DNA of 64,000 nucleotides, taken from positions 1,984,001 to 2,048,000 of the forward strand of contig NC_018215.1 in the NCBI RefSeq assembly GCF_000219625.1. The letters are read 5' to 3'. Positions 1 to 9,705 of this stretch are shown here, piece after piece; the stretch's first letter is position 1; each line of letters begins with the position of its first letter. A model generated the notes under the pieces. That model made no database searches. It was not told the DNA's origin and was given only the letters and a program-made list of their open reading frames with translations. Position numbers and translations under genes: made by a program. The DNA comes from Zymoseptoria tritici IPO323 (Eukaryota; Ascomycota; Dothideomycetes; Mycosphaerellales; Mycosphaerellaceae).

Positions 1-140
1 GGAGGACATGTCAGCAAGAACGTTATTGCAACTCCAGAAAGAGCCTCATACCCGCGCTTCTCGTGGTATTCCTTCAGCTTGCGAATGAATTCGTCCCGTT
101 CTGCAGACGGTTCAATGCTCAAACCACGTTTGGGCGCCAT
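1..140 (-). CDS. ARID-domain protein, RSC9-like, 5' end only
   Basis: This is the first exon of a gene that leaves the window on the left. The start codon is the complement of 138-140 and the exon runs to 52, where a GTATGAG splice donor follows; the rest of 1-51 would be intron. The 29 visible codons begin MAPKRGLSIEPSAERDEF and continue into a stretch ending YHEKR. An ERxxFIxKLxxYHEKRG pattern after a short basic leader is how the ARID DNA-binding domain begins in filamentous fungal RSC9-type subunits of the RSC chromatin remodeller. The family is inferred from this short stretch only, and another ARID protein is possible. The gene is divergent from the next one, with about 430 bp between the start codons. 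Confidence 0.5.
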   Translation of the reverse strand, partial: MAPKRGLSIEPSAERDEFIRKLKEYHEKRGYEALSGVAITFLLTCP

Positions 141-567
141 CTTGCGATCGTGCAGACACCTGGTGCCCAGCCCAGCGTTTGTGAGTTCAGCGCGCCGAAG
201 CTGCGCACAGTCCTTGAGGCAAACAATTCGAACGAGGTGTCGCCGTCAACGTCGGGCCTGGTGGAGGAGTGTCTTGACAGCAATCTTCACGAGCGACGCG
301 CTGGAGATCTGTCTGCGCAACTTACCCTAGCCCCTCGCGGACGATCCCGCCGCTAGCGGTGCCTTCCTCTCAAGTCTTACATTCGCCTTTCTACCTTCAC
401 CTTACAACATCACATCTGCGACCTTCACTTTCTATTTCACGATTGACAGTGTCACAGTGAGATGCACAGACATCGCATCGTCGACACGTCTATTTGCTCG
501 GCCCTCTCAAGGTCTATTTGCTACAATCACTAATCTTTCAGCGCTGACCTTCACGACATCAGCTACC
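141..567. promoter_or_regulatory. Divergent intergenic region between the ARID gene and the 610-aa gene
   Basis: Start codons of opposite-strand genes flank this stretch, so it should hold both promoters. From about 360 to 460 it is pyrimidine-rich (repeated ctttc and ccttcac), typical of fungal 5' leaders. Short open frames lie here, but none has family similarity. I see no recognisable operator. Confidence 0.4.
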
Positions 568-2513
568 ATGGCCATCGACATGTGCTTCGCTTTGGCGAAG
601 TTCTCACATGTGACGAGACCAGAGGCGACTGCAAAAGGTCCATGGACCCACGTCATTGCGGACAACATGTTCGTAATCCTCAAGGGGCATAGCTCGGTCC
701 ACGGCACTGCACCTCTTGCTATGACCATCGTCCAAGGAACAACTTGTCTGGTGAGAGATGAAATGCCGTATGGCTTCAGCTACACGATTTGACAAATCTC
801 ATCAGGATCGTGTCGACATTGGCGACTATCTTGATCTTTCAAAGCAGTTCCAAGCGAGCAAAGAGAACGACGGCCTCCAGTATGCGGCTTATCACCTCCC
901 AATCAGCGGCATGACAAATGGAATGTCTTTTGCTGTCCGCTACCATCTCGACGGCAAGGTATGTTGCGAAGGTGGCCGTTGACAACCGACGTGACGAGCT
1001 CATAAGTACTCTTCAGGACCGTCAGTTGCAACTAGCCATGCGAAGTATCGAAGCATGTGATCAGATCGTGCAGCTCTTCTTGCAAATGGGCATGCAATTC
1101 CAGCCACCTCAGCAAAAGACCAAGAAGCAACCGGCGACGACGCACTCGGACAATCCACCCGGCATAGGAACATCAGATCGGCCGTCGACGACGCAGAAGT
1201 CCTCCAATTTCCAGCCGCCAGTCCAATCTCATCAGCCGAGCCCGTTCTCTCTTCCCAATCTCGACGTAGGCAGCCTCTCTCATCAGCCTTCAGTCGAGAC
1301 TCGCAAAGAAGCCCAGCAGATCAGCAGCTCGGTGGGGGGCTCCGGCATAGCGACGGAGCGAAGGCTTTTTACACGCGATGGAGAACTCTTAACCCGCTCC
1401 ATCGCACCACCGCAGCCCTCGAATGGAGGACTATGGGGAGCAAGCACACTCAAAGCGCCTTCAACCCAGCAGAGCAATGTACCGCTCGCGGCAAGCCAGC
1501 AGAACCTTGGCAGGCTCGACTCTGAGCGTGCTTCGTCGGGGTCGAACGTCGCAGCGATGAGTGCAGTCCAGCGGAGCTGGGCTCCCTTCGATAACGGTGT
1601 CGATGCATTTCCACTCTCCGACACGGAGGCGCCACAACAGAATGTGTCATCAGATACTATTGATGGTCAATACTACACGCCCCTTCACTCAAGCTTGCGG
1701 GAGCCACCTCGTTCCGGTGGCGTTGCAACCTCTTCACCTGCGCCTCTTGAAACGCTCGAGCACGAAATTCCTCCGAGACATGAGTTGCCATTCAAGGTAC
1801 CTGGAAGTCGTGGAAGCAGTGCATCTCGACCGAGCAGCTCGGCACTTTCGCTGCCTCCGCTGAGGAGGCCTACGACTGCTGACCACCGTCCCACAACTGC
1901 TGGTGTCCGTCCTACTGCTGCTGTGAAGCCCCAAACTTTATCCAACAAGACGAACAACCGCTCGAATAATCAGAAAAATGACGTCCGACCGAGCACATCC
2001 CACAGCTCCTTACAGGCTCCCAAGACGAAGGACGCCCGACCCAGCACGTCTCACAGTACCACCCAAGGTGTTAAGAAGAAAGTCCAGCCCGCACAGAGTA
2101 ATATCTCATTCGTCGCCGCGAAACGCCCTCTGCATGACGGGGACACCACATCTGCGTTCGAATCCAAAAGGGCGCGGATCAGCAGTCTCATCGATGCGCC
2201 GCATGAGCTTGAGTCTCCCGCCGACACGGCCTGGACGTCTATGCCAGCTCCAGCGCAAAGGTCGAAGGATTCTGCTACACTTTATCCAGATGGCATGACT
2301 GAGCGAGATGCCGTTGGCGAGGCATTCGAAGCACTCTCTTCCTCATACCGTGTGCAGGAATCCGCTTCCCTCGAGGAGTATGCTGCACAGGATGGCAAAA
2401 CCAGACTGGCCGCATTGGAGCAGTTCATGGTGGACAATCTTCAAAACCCGTCTTTCACAACACTCTGCGAGGATATGGAGAGCTGTTGGCAGAGGATCGC
2501 CACCGGGTTGTGA
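568..2513 (+). CDS. Unknown fungal protein with long disordered middle (610 aa)
   Basis: I do not recognise this protein. Three exons are proposed: 568-750, 806-958 and 1017-2513. The introns are 55 and 58 bp, both phase 0 with GT-AG ends. The ATG at 568 has a good context (ctaccATGG); an in-frame ATG at 457 is an alternative. Residues 1-150 are the most ordered part. Residues about 150-520 are rich in Ser, Pro, Gln and Thr and probably disordered. Inside this part are short internal repeats: RPTTADHRPTTAG, then RPSTSHSS/RPSTSHSTT motifs about 20 residues apart. The C-terminal 90 residues look helical and end in a conserved-looking LEQFMVDNL...CEDMESCW stretch. It converges with the SIS-domain gene, 105 bp away. 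No catalytic motif is visible. Confidence 0.7.
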
Positions 2514-2618
2514 CGGTCTCACTGCATCGCAATTTTCGCTCGAAGGGAGTTTCAGTTCTTGTGCGTCGTCGCCACATCGAAACATGTCATTAATATAGCA
2601 TCGAGTCATATTTTTCTT

Positions 2619-3473
2619 TCAATCCTCGCTCTCGGCAGAAATGCTCGGGCTGGGCAGCGCAACAATAGACACATCAACATCCGCTCGCTTCAGGCTTTCC
2701 ACCTCTTGAGGAGTCATCCCAATAGCTCCGCCAGGGTGATTTCGTTGAAACACGGACTTTGTATCCTCTCGATGCAACTCATCAGCCACCGTCAAGGCCA
2801 GCATATCCGCCACGGCAAGTGCGACAGTAGTCGAAGTCGTAGGCGCACGAACGCCAAAGGAGTCCTCTTCCTTGATCGGAATTGGCGTTGGCAGCAGAAT
2901 CCCATCATCTCTGTCCATCAACAGCCTGCAGTCGAGAGCATCGTTGTGTGAGGACATGGCCATGACGCGGACAGTTTCCGGGACATGACTAAGTAGATTC
3001 AGAAGTTCCGGGGTCTGGCCCGAATAAGAAACAAACAGCAGGACATCTCTCGGGCGAATGTCGCCCAAATCCCCGTGCATGGCTTCACACGCGTGCAGAA
3101 ACGCCGCGCGAATCCCCAAAGATTTGCAGGTCGCTGTGAGTTTCTGTGCAATGTAGCCGGATTTGCCTACGCCACAGACGACGAGTTTGCCGTCCTGGTG
3201 CTGAGCTTCGACAATGGCTTCCACAGCCGCGGCGAGTCCAGCCCGAGCTGCGGCATCGTTTTGGTACAGAGCTGCCACGTTGGCGAGAGCGTCGGCTTCC
3301 ACGCGGAGCACTTCGATGGCTCGGTCCAGGAGCCTGCTGCTGGGTGTGCTGTTGCCGTTACTTTTCGATCCGGAAACACTGCCTAGGGTTTCTTCGTCGT
3401 CGGGCGACAGGGGTGTCACTGGGCTGATGGTGCCCGAGATCCGTTGACGCTTTGATGGTCGTTGTGAAGCCAT
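2619..3473 (-). CDS. SIS-domain sugar-phosphate isomerase-like protein (284 aa)
   Basis: The protein is a SIS (sugar isomerase) fold related to KpsF/GutQ arabinose-5-phosphate isomerases and their fungal paralogues. The phosphosugar-binding signatures are visible: GVGKSGYIAQKL near residue 105, FVSYSGQTPELL near 150, and the NHPGGAIG motif near 245 that is typical of the KpsF group. Bacterial KpsF carries two CBS domains after the SIS domain; this protein stops about 30 residues after NHPGGAIG and has none. The first 45 residues are basic and Ser/Pro-rich (SKRQR). The start is the ATG at 3473 (context CCAATGG); the frame is open further upstream only from a TTG. Substrate unknown. The single exon has no introns. 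Confidence 0.8.
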   Translation of the reverse strand: MASQRPSKRQRISGTISPVTPLSPDDEETLGSVSGSKSNGNSTPSSRLLDRAIEVLRVEADALANVAALYQNDAAARAGLAAAVEAIVEAQHQDGKLVVCGVGKSGYIAQKLTATCKSLGIRAAFLHACEAMHGDLGDIRPRDVLLFVSYSGQTPELLNLLSHVPETVRVMAMSSHNDALDCRLLMDRDDGILLPTPIPIKEEDSFGVRAPTTSTTVALAVADMLALTVADELHREDTKSVFQRNHPGGAIGMTPQEVESLKRADVDVSIVALPSPSISAESED

Positions 3474-4400
3474 TGGGCCTACCAGAAATTTCCACTGACG
3501 ATTGTCGTCTTCGAAAGGCAAGCGCGGACGTGCTCAGTGGTGTGCAGGATTGTTCGGTAGGGTTATCTATTCGACAAAGAACGAGCTGACGCAACGGCGT
3601 TGAAATCTCAGGTTCGGAGCAATGCAATGGTGAATGAGGAAAGAGGACAAAGACAACTCTTTCAATTCAATACGCAACCAAGTTCGTTGGGTGATTAATC
3701 AACACGAGCGGCCCAGCCAGGCACACTCTAACTCTAATCTTGATATCTATGGCGCATTCATTCATGCAAATCCTCCCGATCCATCGCGAGACATGGCACC
3801 GTCATAGATTATGCGATTTGGCGGAGGTCAAGGCGCCCGTTCCCACACGCACGCACCGCGCTTGATAATCGGCATCGACCGAATTGCTATAATTCCGAAG
3901 CTAGGTGCTAGACTGGGAAAGGTTGGATCTGGGTAGCACGTCTTGCGGAGCTAGGCGAAGATCGAGAGTCGAAGCGTGGTGTCTGTAGAACGTTGAGTGG
4001 ACTGGGCCGGTTCGGATGTGGAGAGTTCGTGGACAGGCACGCTAGTGGCTGTGACGTTAATCAACGATTTGCATGCGCTGCTGCAGCTACCTCCTTTGAC
4101 AGGAGATTAATTGCAGGTACCTGCTTTCATGTGCAAGATGGCTATGGCTACAGATACTGCGACGTCTCGGGCGCGGATGTCTATGCACTGCTGGTCGACG
4201 TCCTGTCATGTCGGACCTCCGCGATCGTGACGAGCGACCGTTCCTTGCCATGGCGCTGCATTGAGACAGATGGACTTCCGCTGCCCCCTAAGTAAGGCCA
4301 ACCTTGCTTTCAACGTGATGTACGAAGTGAATGATTCATGCTTCACATGGAGCCGTTGTCTAGTAAGTCCCTGTGGCATTCATCGTCCAGGCCGACGAAG
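3474..4400. other. Intergenic stretch, no gene seen
   Basis: This lies between the SIS-domain gene start and the 3' end of COQ5. Open frames up to 100 codons exist on the plus strand (3993-4295), but their composition is not protein-like and no family is recognisable. No repeat or RNA gene was seen. Confidence 0.4.
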
Positions 4401-5418
4401 TCACAACGGCTTGATCCCCTTGTGTATCGCTGCGATGCCCATGCTCAGATTCTCCCATCCGCTCTCCAGCGGTCCAGCATTGCTGTGTCCCGGAATCAAA
4501 AACCCAGCGTCCTGAATCATCTTCGCCCACTCCGGCTGCGATGGAAACTTCTCAATGCTCTCCACCAAGTATTGGTAGCTGTCTCGGTCGGCGGCGACGA
4601 TCTGTCCGATCAAAGGAATCGCGCTGAATGACCATCTCTTGTAGATCCCATTCATCACTGGGTTCGACAGCTGTGGAGCAAACTCGAGACATGCGAAGAC
4701 TCCACCCGGCTTGAGCACGCGGAAAGCCTCCTTCAACGCGCGGTCCTTGTGCGTGAAGTTCCGTATCCCAAATGCCACGGTGTATAGATCAATGCTATTG
4801 CTTTCGATTGCGCCTAGCTCTTCCGCGTTCGCTTCCAAATAGTCCACTCTTCCAGCAGCATGATATGGCGTCGCTGCTAATCGTTTACGCCCTTCGCCTA
4901 GCATGTCGGGGTTGATGTCGGATATTGTTACGTGTGTGTCGAGGTCTCGGTTGATGTTCGTTGCGTGGTCCAGCATGCGGATCGCGATGTCTCCACTTCC
5001 GCCTGCAATGTCCAATATTCTTTGACCTTTCTGAGCATTTGGTGCTGTCATGGTCCGTACGCCCGGATTGAGTGATCGTACGAAGTGGTCCTTCCATAAT
5101 CGGTGGATGCCCAAGGACATCAAATCGTTCATTCGGTCGTAGGTGGTGGCAACGGAGGAGAACACGGCTCCGACTGGGTACTGCTGTCAGCGAGGACCTT
5201 GGATGTGGCCGTCGGGCATGCGTACCTTTCGATGCTTTCTGGGATTCTTCCACAGTCTCGAATCCGAAATGCGTCGTTCTATTGACTGGCTGCTCGGGCT
5301 GCTGTTGGAGACGCCATTGCGATGTTGCGAAACTTCTTCTGCTGCACTCTGAACACACCCAGCTCTTGGAACCGGCTAAGCGTAAGCGTTTAGCTGCTCG
5401 AGGGACTTGAACTGACAT
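4401..5418 (-). CDS. COQ5: COQ5, mitochondrial 2-methoxy-6-polyprenyl-1,4-benzoquinol methylase (321 aa)
   Basis: This is the C-methyltransferase of ubiquinone biosynthesis, which acts in the mitochondrial CoQ synthome and uses S-adenosylmethionine. Two exons: 5418-5226 and 5173-4401, with a 52-bp intron. Choosing the acceptor CCCAG at 5174 restores the conserved KVGAVFSSVA join. Residues 1-60 are basic and poor in acidic residues, as expected of a mitochondrial presequence (RRSFATSQWR). The UbiE/COQ5 signatures follow: the YDxMNDxMSLGxHRxWK block, the SAM-binding LDIAGGSGDIA, the ISDINPDMLGEGR stretch, and the AFGIRNFTHKDRALKEAFRVLKPGG block. The length fits the family. The assignment is firm. 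Confidence 0.95.
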
Positions 5419-6515
5419 CTTGGAGGCGTGTTGACCTTGGGAGCGTAAGTGAAGCCGGGAAGCACGGTGATCGCATCAAAAAGTAAGACTCCCGGCCAGG
5501 CAAGACACCCGAAGTCGAACCGAGATTCTAGTTCTATCTCAACACACCGTCGCATCATCTTTCAGCGCTGCCCTCACGTGTCTGCATCAATATTGAAGAG
5601 GTATCGATGGAAATGTGGCACGAGGATCCTCGTGAGCTGATAATCATCAGCCACACCTCAAGTCGCCGGCCGTTCCGAGACCAAGGTATCTTCATGGGAG
5701 CACTCCCCGAAAAGGTTGCATTTGCGACTTCACACTGATGGAACGGACGCTGCTTCTTGCTCCAGGTCCAGAGTCTGCAAGCTCGAGGCCATGGCGATGT
5801 CTCAGGGTCTGCGTAGCTTTCGCACAACTTACGCCACGAATCTTTCATGGCTATCTCTATCACCTGGCCGGTGTGAATACTGAAGCACGAGCTAAACACG
5901 GAAAGGGCTTTAAGAATCCTCGTGAGCTGATTCTCGGCCACTGTTGATCCCATATCACGTTTTGACTCAAACATGCAACCAGCCAATTTCGAATTCAATC
6001 CCAGGGGAGCACAGACTGCAGCGTCCCGTCAAAGCGCATTTTCTAGTTCACACTGAGATCGAGGCCTGCAGAGAACGGGCTTGAGCAATCGAGAATTTCC
6101 TTCCTCCCCCGATGCAAACGATTCGCCGTGCAACCACACACAAGACCGGTCACCCATCTGGATCGTCAAGCAGCGATTCCACGATATGGAAATGGCGGAG
6201 GACGTGAAGCATTCGGCTGCTGAGGTTCGCCATTATCGCTGCTTTTCATGTCTTCGAGCAGGACTTGAGCTCCTGTTCTCATGATCCGGAACAGCGGATT
6301 GACCTGGACGGATGGTGGTACGTTGTTCTCTGGCCTTCCTTTCTTCGCATCTCCGCCATAGTCTGGCACTTCTTCGACGCTCTGGGTCTCAGTTGCGGCA
6401 TCACGATTCTGGATCAGAAGAAGCATGAAGCACACGAAGACCTCCTTGAGATAAGCGTGCACAAGACGTGTACGATCTAGACATCGAAGAATTCCATTCA
6501 TGGGCTGACGGAGTC
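5419..6515. other. Intergenic stretch upstream of COQ5, no gene called
   Basis: About 1.1 kb between the COQ5 start and the 3' end of the UstYa-like gene. A 147-codon minus frame (5555-5998) and a 111-codon minus frame (6166-6501) are open. The second is rich in Pro, Asn and Glu and could be a 3' exon of the UstYa-like gene, but I found no convincing splice join. A 16-bp direct repeat (atcctcgtgagctgat) occurs at 5626-5641 and 5916-5931. Confidence 0.35.
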
Positions 6516-7232
6516 TCAGGTTTCAGTTCGACGGCGTACCCCTTTCTCTTGCCTCTCTCGGTGACGGTCACCTCCGAGGATTTGAGTGTCGATAACATCC
6601 AAGCTAAGGTGCCACTCGAGCGTTCTCATAATGTACTCGCTGCAATGCTTGATGTGCTCTTCATCGTCATTCCAGGGCTCGATGGGCTTGTGGGAATGCC
6701 AGGCTCGGAACTGTTTCCTCCATGTGAACATGCAGTGCAAGATATGCCATCCTCTCGTAGCAAAGTACTGCTTTCCTCTCAATGCGAATTCATCTGTCTC
6801 GTTGGTGCTGATGGAAACAAATAGAGTGCTCATCCCATCTTCTGATACCCTTGGATCGTAGTATATCCAAGCTCCATCGACTCCTGGGCCGGACATATCG
6901 AATTCATCTACAAGGGCTTGGTCTATGCAAGATGGCGGCAGCCAGTCCACGGCGAGATGATCATACTGGCAACCCATGGCCACTGCCTGCTGATCTGTTT
7001 CACCACACCAGCAGTCATCTGCTGGTTTACTATCGAAAATCTTGGTCAACGCTGGCGGCAGTTGGTGAACGAAAACATCGATCAGTCCCCAAATCGCAAA
7101 GCAAATGATCCAGATCCGTATGACAATTCGACCAAGGCTCTTATCAGGGTTTCGTCCGGCGAGGAGAGGGTCGTTGAATCGCCATCGTCGTTGGCTGGCT
7201 TTGGTCTCCACTTGGGCGTCTTCTTGACTCAT
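6516..7232 (-). CDS. UstYa-like (DUF3328-type) single-pass membrane protein (238 aa)
   Basis: The N-terminal 35 residues are polar. One hydrophobic membrane segment follows at about residues 37-58 (IRIWIICFAIWGLIDVFV), then a lumenal or extracellular domain. That domain contains a CxCGxxxxxAxxxGC...WLPPSC cysteine pattern near residues 75-105 and two HxxHC motifs: WHILHC near 163 and EHIKHC near 188. Paired H-x-x-H-C motifs after one membrane helix are the hallmark of the UstYa/DUF3328 family, members of which oxidise and cyclise ribosomal peptides or related substrates. The cysteine-rich WLPPxC part is also common in uncharacterised fungal relatives, so the exact subfamily is uncertain. The last 25 residues are highly charged (RHRERQEKGVRRR) and may reflect a missed 3' intron. 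Confidence 0.6.
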   Translation of the reverse strand: MSQEDAQVETKASQRRWRFNDPLLAGRNPDKSLGRIVIRIWIICFAIWGLIDVFVHQLPPALTKIFDSKPADDCWCGETDQQAVAMGCQYDHLAVDWLPPSCIDQALVDEFDMSGPGVDGAWIYYDPRVSEDGMSTLFVSISTNETDEFALRGKQYFATRGWHILHCMFTWRKQFRAWHSHKPIEPWNDDEEHIKHCSEYIMRTLEWHLSLDVIDTQILGGDRHRERQEKGVRRRTET

Positions 7233-7855
7233 GTATTGCTTGTGACATTGGACAAGGCCGACGGCTTCTTCGTCTTGCTAGGCTTAACTTAGCTGTGTCT
7301 TGTGGCCTTCTGTGAACCTACTCACCGAAAACATTGCTGCAAAGGCGATGCTAACTCCGAATCAAGCACAGCGCGGAAGCGTTTTGCTGGTTCCAATGGC
7401 GTAGTATTGACTTCCAAAGTGGTACAGTTTTCTCTCAGCTCCGCGGTCACGAGGACATTCATCGACCGAGCTGACGACATATGAGCTGTCGAGCACGACA
7501 CTGCTACATTCGGAGTCCATCACCGCTTGCATGAATCCCAAATGCGAGCCGCATAAAACGAACCGCTGCTAGAGCCACGGTTCGCAGCATCACGCATGCT
7601 CATGGACCGGGTAACTTAGCGCTGTGCGGCGCCTGGAGCATCTTCGGAACATGCAGACGTCCAAGACAGCACATTACCACTGCAAGCATTACCATCAGTC
7701 GACGAGTAACGGTCTCGGTGGGAGGAGGTGCTGGAGAGCTAAGGCTGCATGTGGTATATCTTGTTCAGGTGGAACATGCGTTAGTCCTAGCTCTAATGCA
7801 AGTAAGCTTCACCCTTGCCTTGCTTGACACTGCTTCGGCTTGGACGGGACCGTGC
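7233..7855. other. Intergenic stretch, no gene seen
   Basis: This lies between the UstYa-like gene start and the minisatellite. Only short frames of non-protein-like composition occur here. It presumably contains the promoter of the UstYa-like gene. Confidence 0.35.
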
Positions 7856-8440
7856 TTGAGGTTGCATCTTGCCCGTAAAAGAAGCCGCCAACCATCGCGG
7901 AACAGCACTCCGAGCTCATGTAGATGCATGTTCAGGGGTGAAGAGAGTGTGAGGTACCTACGGCTGACCTTCGAGACGATATGCACGACAGTCCGAGCTT
8001 GTTGTGCCCAGAGGAAATGTCAACGTGACTTGCCCGTGGCTAGACCTAAAACGACATGCTCAGCAGGCCGACTATGCGTAGTTACATCCTCAAAGGGCAA
8101 GCGACTAAGGACTTGTCTACGGCTAAACCTCGAAACGACACGCACAGCAAGCAGAGCTCGTGCATGTGCGTGATCAGAGAAAAGAATACTAACTTGTCGA
8201 TGGCTAGACCTCCGACCGACATGAACGGCGAGCCGAGCTCGTATAGGTGCATAGTCGAAGGAAAGGAAAAGTAACTTGTCAATGGCCAGACCACTAGGAC
8301 ACATGCACGGCGAGCCGAGTTTGTGTGCGTGCATAATCGGAGGAAAAATAAACGTAACTGCCGATGCCTGGATCACGACATACATGGCAGGTCGAGCTAG
8401 TGCGTGTACACTCGTCGGAGGAAAGAATGAGTGGCCTGGA
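7856..8440. repeat. Diverged 82-bp tandem repeat (minisatellite), about 6-7 units
   Basis: Units can be aligned on an acttg(t/c)c..tggc.agacc motif at 8028, 8111, 8192, 8274 and 8357, giving periods of 83, 81, 82 and 83 bp. Each unit also carries a gacatg.a.ggc.agccgagct core and a gga(g/a)gaaa.(a/g) tail. Two more degenerate units can be traced leftward to about 7860. The period is not a multiple of three, so the open frames over it (for example 8020-8478 on the minus strand) are not a consistent coding repeat. The array ends about 100 bp before the secreted cysteine-rich gene. Confidence 0.75.
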
Positions 8441-8539
8441 GCATATATGTTGGGCCTCGAACCACGCGAAACGAACATCTTCGGACTCCGAGCTCATTGC
8501 CAAGCCAAGCACTCCTGTTCTCATACTGCGATCACTGCC

Positions 8540-9156
8540 ATGAAGCTCATGATCCAGACACTTCTCGGAGCCTCTTGGTTCGTCCGTGCGCTTGCAGCAC
8601 CTCAGGTAACATTCCTCACGTTCTTGGTCCTTGGTATGCTCAGAAGCTGACTGGCGGCTCGCAGAACAGCGACCGTGGCCTGAGACTGGCGACCTCCAAT
8701 CCACTGGAAGGGTTTCCTGCCTTGAAGGGACTACACTCTCGTCCAGGTTTCGCTTTCGTGGACCCGGACGGGATCTATCGGGCCTACCTCGCTGATGGCA
8801 GCGTCGTGGATGCCGCTCGCCTCACCCCTGAGCAACTTCAGCATTGGCTCGACGTTCGAGCTCCTCTTCTGTCAGCCAGTGACGCCGAAAACGAACGCAC
8901 GACTTACGCTACTGCCAACCCGCAAGATGTGCCCGAAGAACAGCTTCTCCACCCTCCGGACGAGATCAAACCACATGCACAAATTGAATCTATGGCCGAG
9001 TTCGTTATAAGCCCAAACCCGAACCCGCTCCAGGTGACCAAGCGGCAAGTCGCCTGCCCGCCAATGTACTGCGTCTACAGGTCAGGCGTCTGCCAGATAT
9101 ATGGATGCAGGTGCAATAGCGCTGTCTGTACGCTCTATGAGGCCACAGAGACCTAG
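8540..9156 (+). CDS. Secreted protein with Kex2-type site and C-terminal six-cysteine peptide (185 aa)
   Basis: Two exons: 8540-8605 and 8665-9156, joined across a 59-bp phase-0 intron with a gctgac branch-like motif. The first exon is a whole signal peptide (MKLMIQTLLGASWFVRALA, then APQ). Residues about 23-147 form a polar propeptide without cysteines. At 148-149 there is a Lys-Arg pair in VTKRQVACPP, a classic Kex2 site. The remaining 36 residues hold six cysteines, at about 153, 158, 165, 170, 172 and 177. This layout (signal, pro-region, KR, compact Cys-rich tail) fits a processed secreted peptide such as a defensin-like protein or candidate effector, but I recognise no family. It lies beside a minisatellite in an accessory stretch. 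Secretion is a strong inference; function is unknown. Confidence 0.7.
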
Positions 9157-9705
9157 CTTGCTTCCAGCCCCGCACTGTGAGAGAATGCCTTGTGGTGGGA
9201 TTCGTGGGATGGGCATTGGCCCGGGTGTCTCACAGAGTGACGTGTTGGAATACAGTCGAAGGCCACTGAGCGTAATTCAGGAAGTCATTCTCTGCGGAGC
9301 TGCGCGTGTTCGAGATCGAAATAATATGCTCGTCTTGTCTGGTGTCTGCTTGTCGCCAGTCTCTATTCCTGCTCGTCCTTGTAGTCTTGGTTCTTCCTGC
9401 CAACATGATGTTTGGTAGGAAAGCAGTATCTTCGCATGGGCAGTATTTCTCTGCGAAATAAGAGCGTAGGGGAGGAAAGAAAGTCAAGGTAGGCAAGACG
9501 GAGGAACGTGATGTTCTAAGCGAGTCACGTGATGAGTCGCAGGGCAGGTAGAACTACCTTAATAAGGTAGGTACACACGTGGTACGCTCCTCCACGAGGG
9601 GAAGTAAGGCCGTGACTAACCGATCCATTTGCTTCTTCAACCAATGCGAGGGCTGCCACTGTCTCTCCATGAGATGTGTACACAATTCGCCCTTCGCATA
9701 CCGGA
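9157..9705. other. Intergenic stretch, no gene seen
   Basis: About 550 bp between the secreted peptide gene and the E1-alpha gene, both on the plus strand. It should hold the 3' end of the first and the promoter of the second. No repeat or RNA gene was seen. Confidence 0.35.

Noticed and set aside
5626..5931. 16-bp direct repeat at 5626 and 5916 as a possible mobile-element footprint
   Set aside because: No terminal inverted repeats, target duplication or coding sequence between the copies; too short to support an element.
8020..8478. 152-codon minus-strand frame over the minisatellite with repeated-looking peptide units
   Set aside because: The repeat period (81-83 bp) is not a multiple of three, so the frame shifts between units. 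The openness is a by-product of composition.
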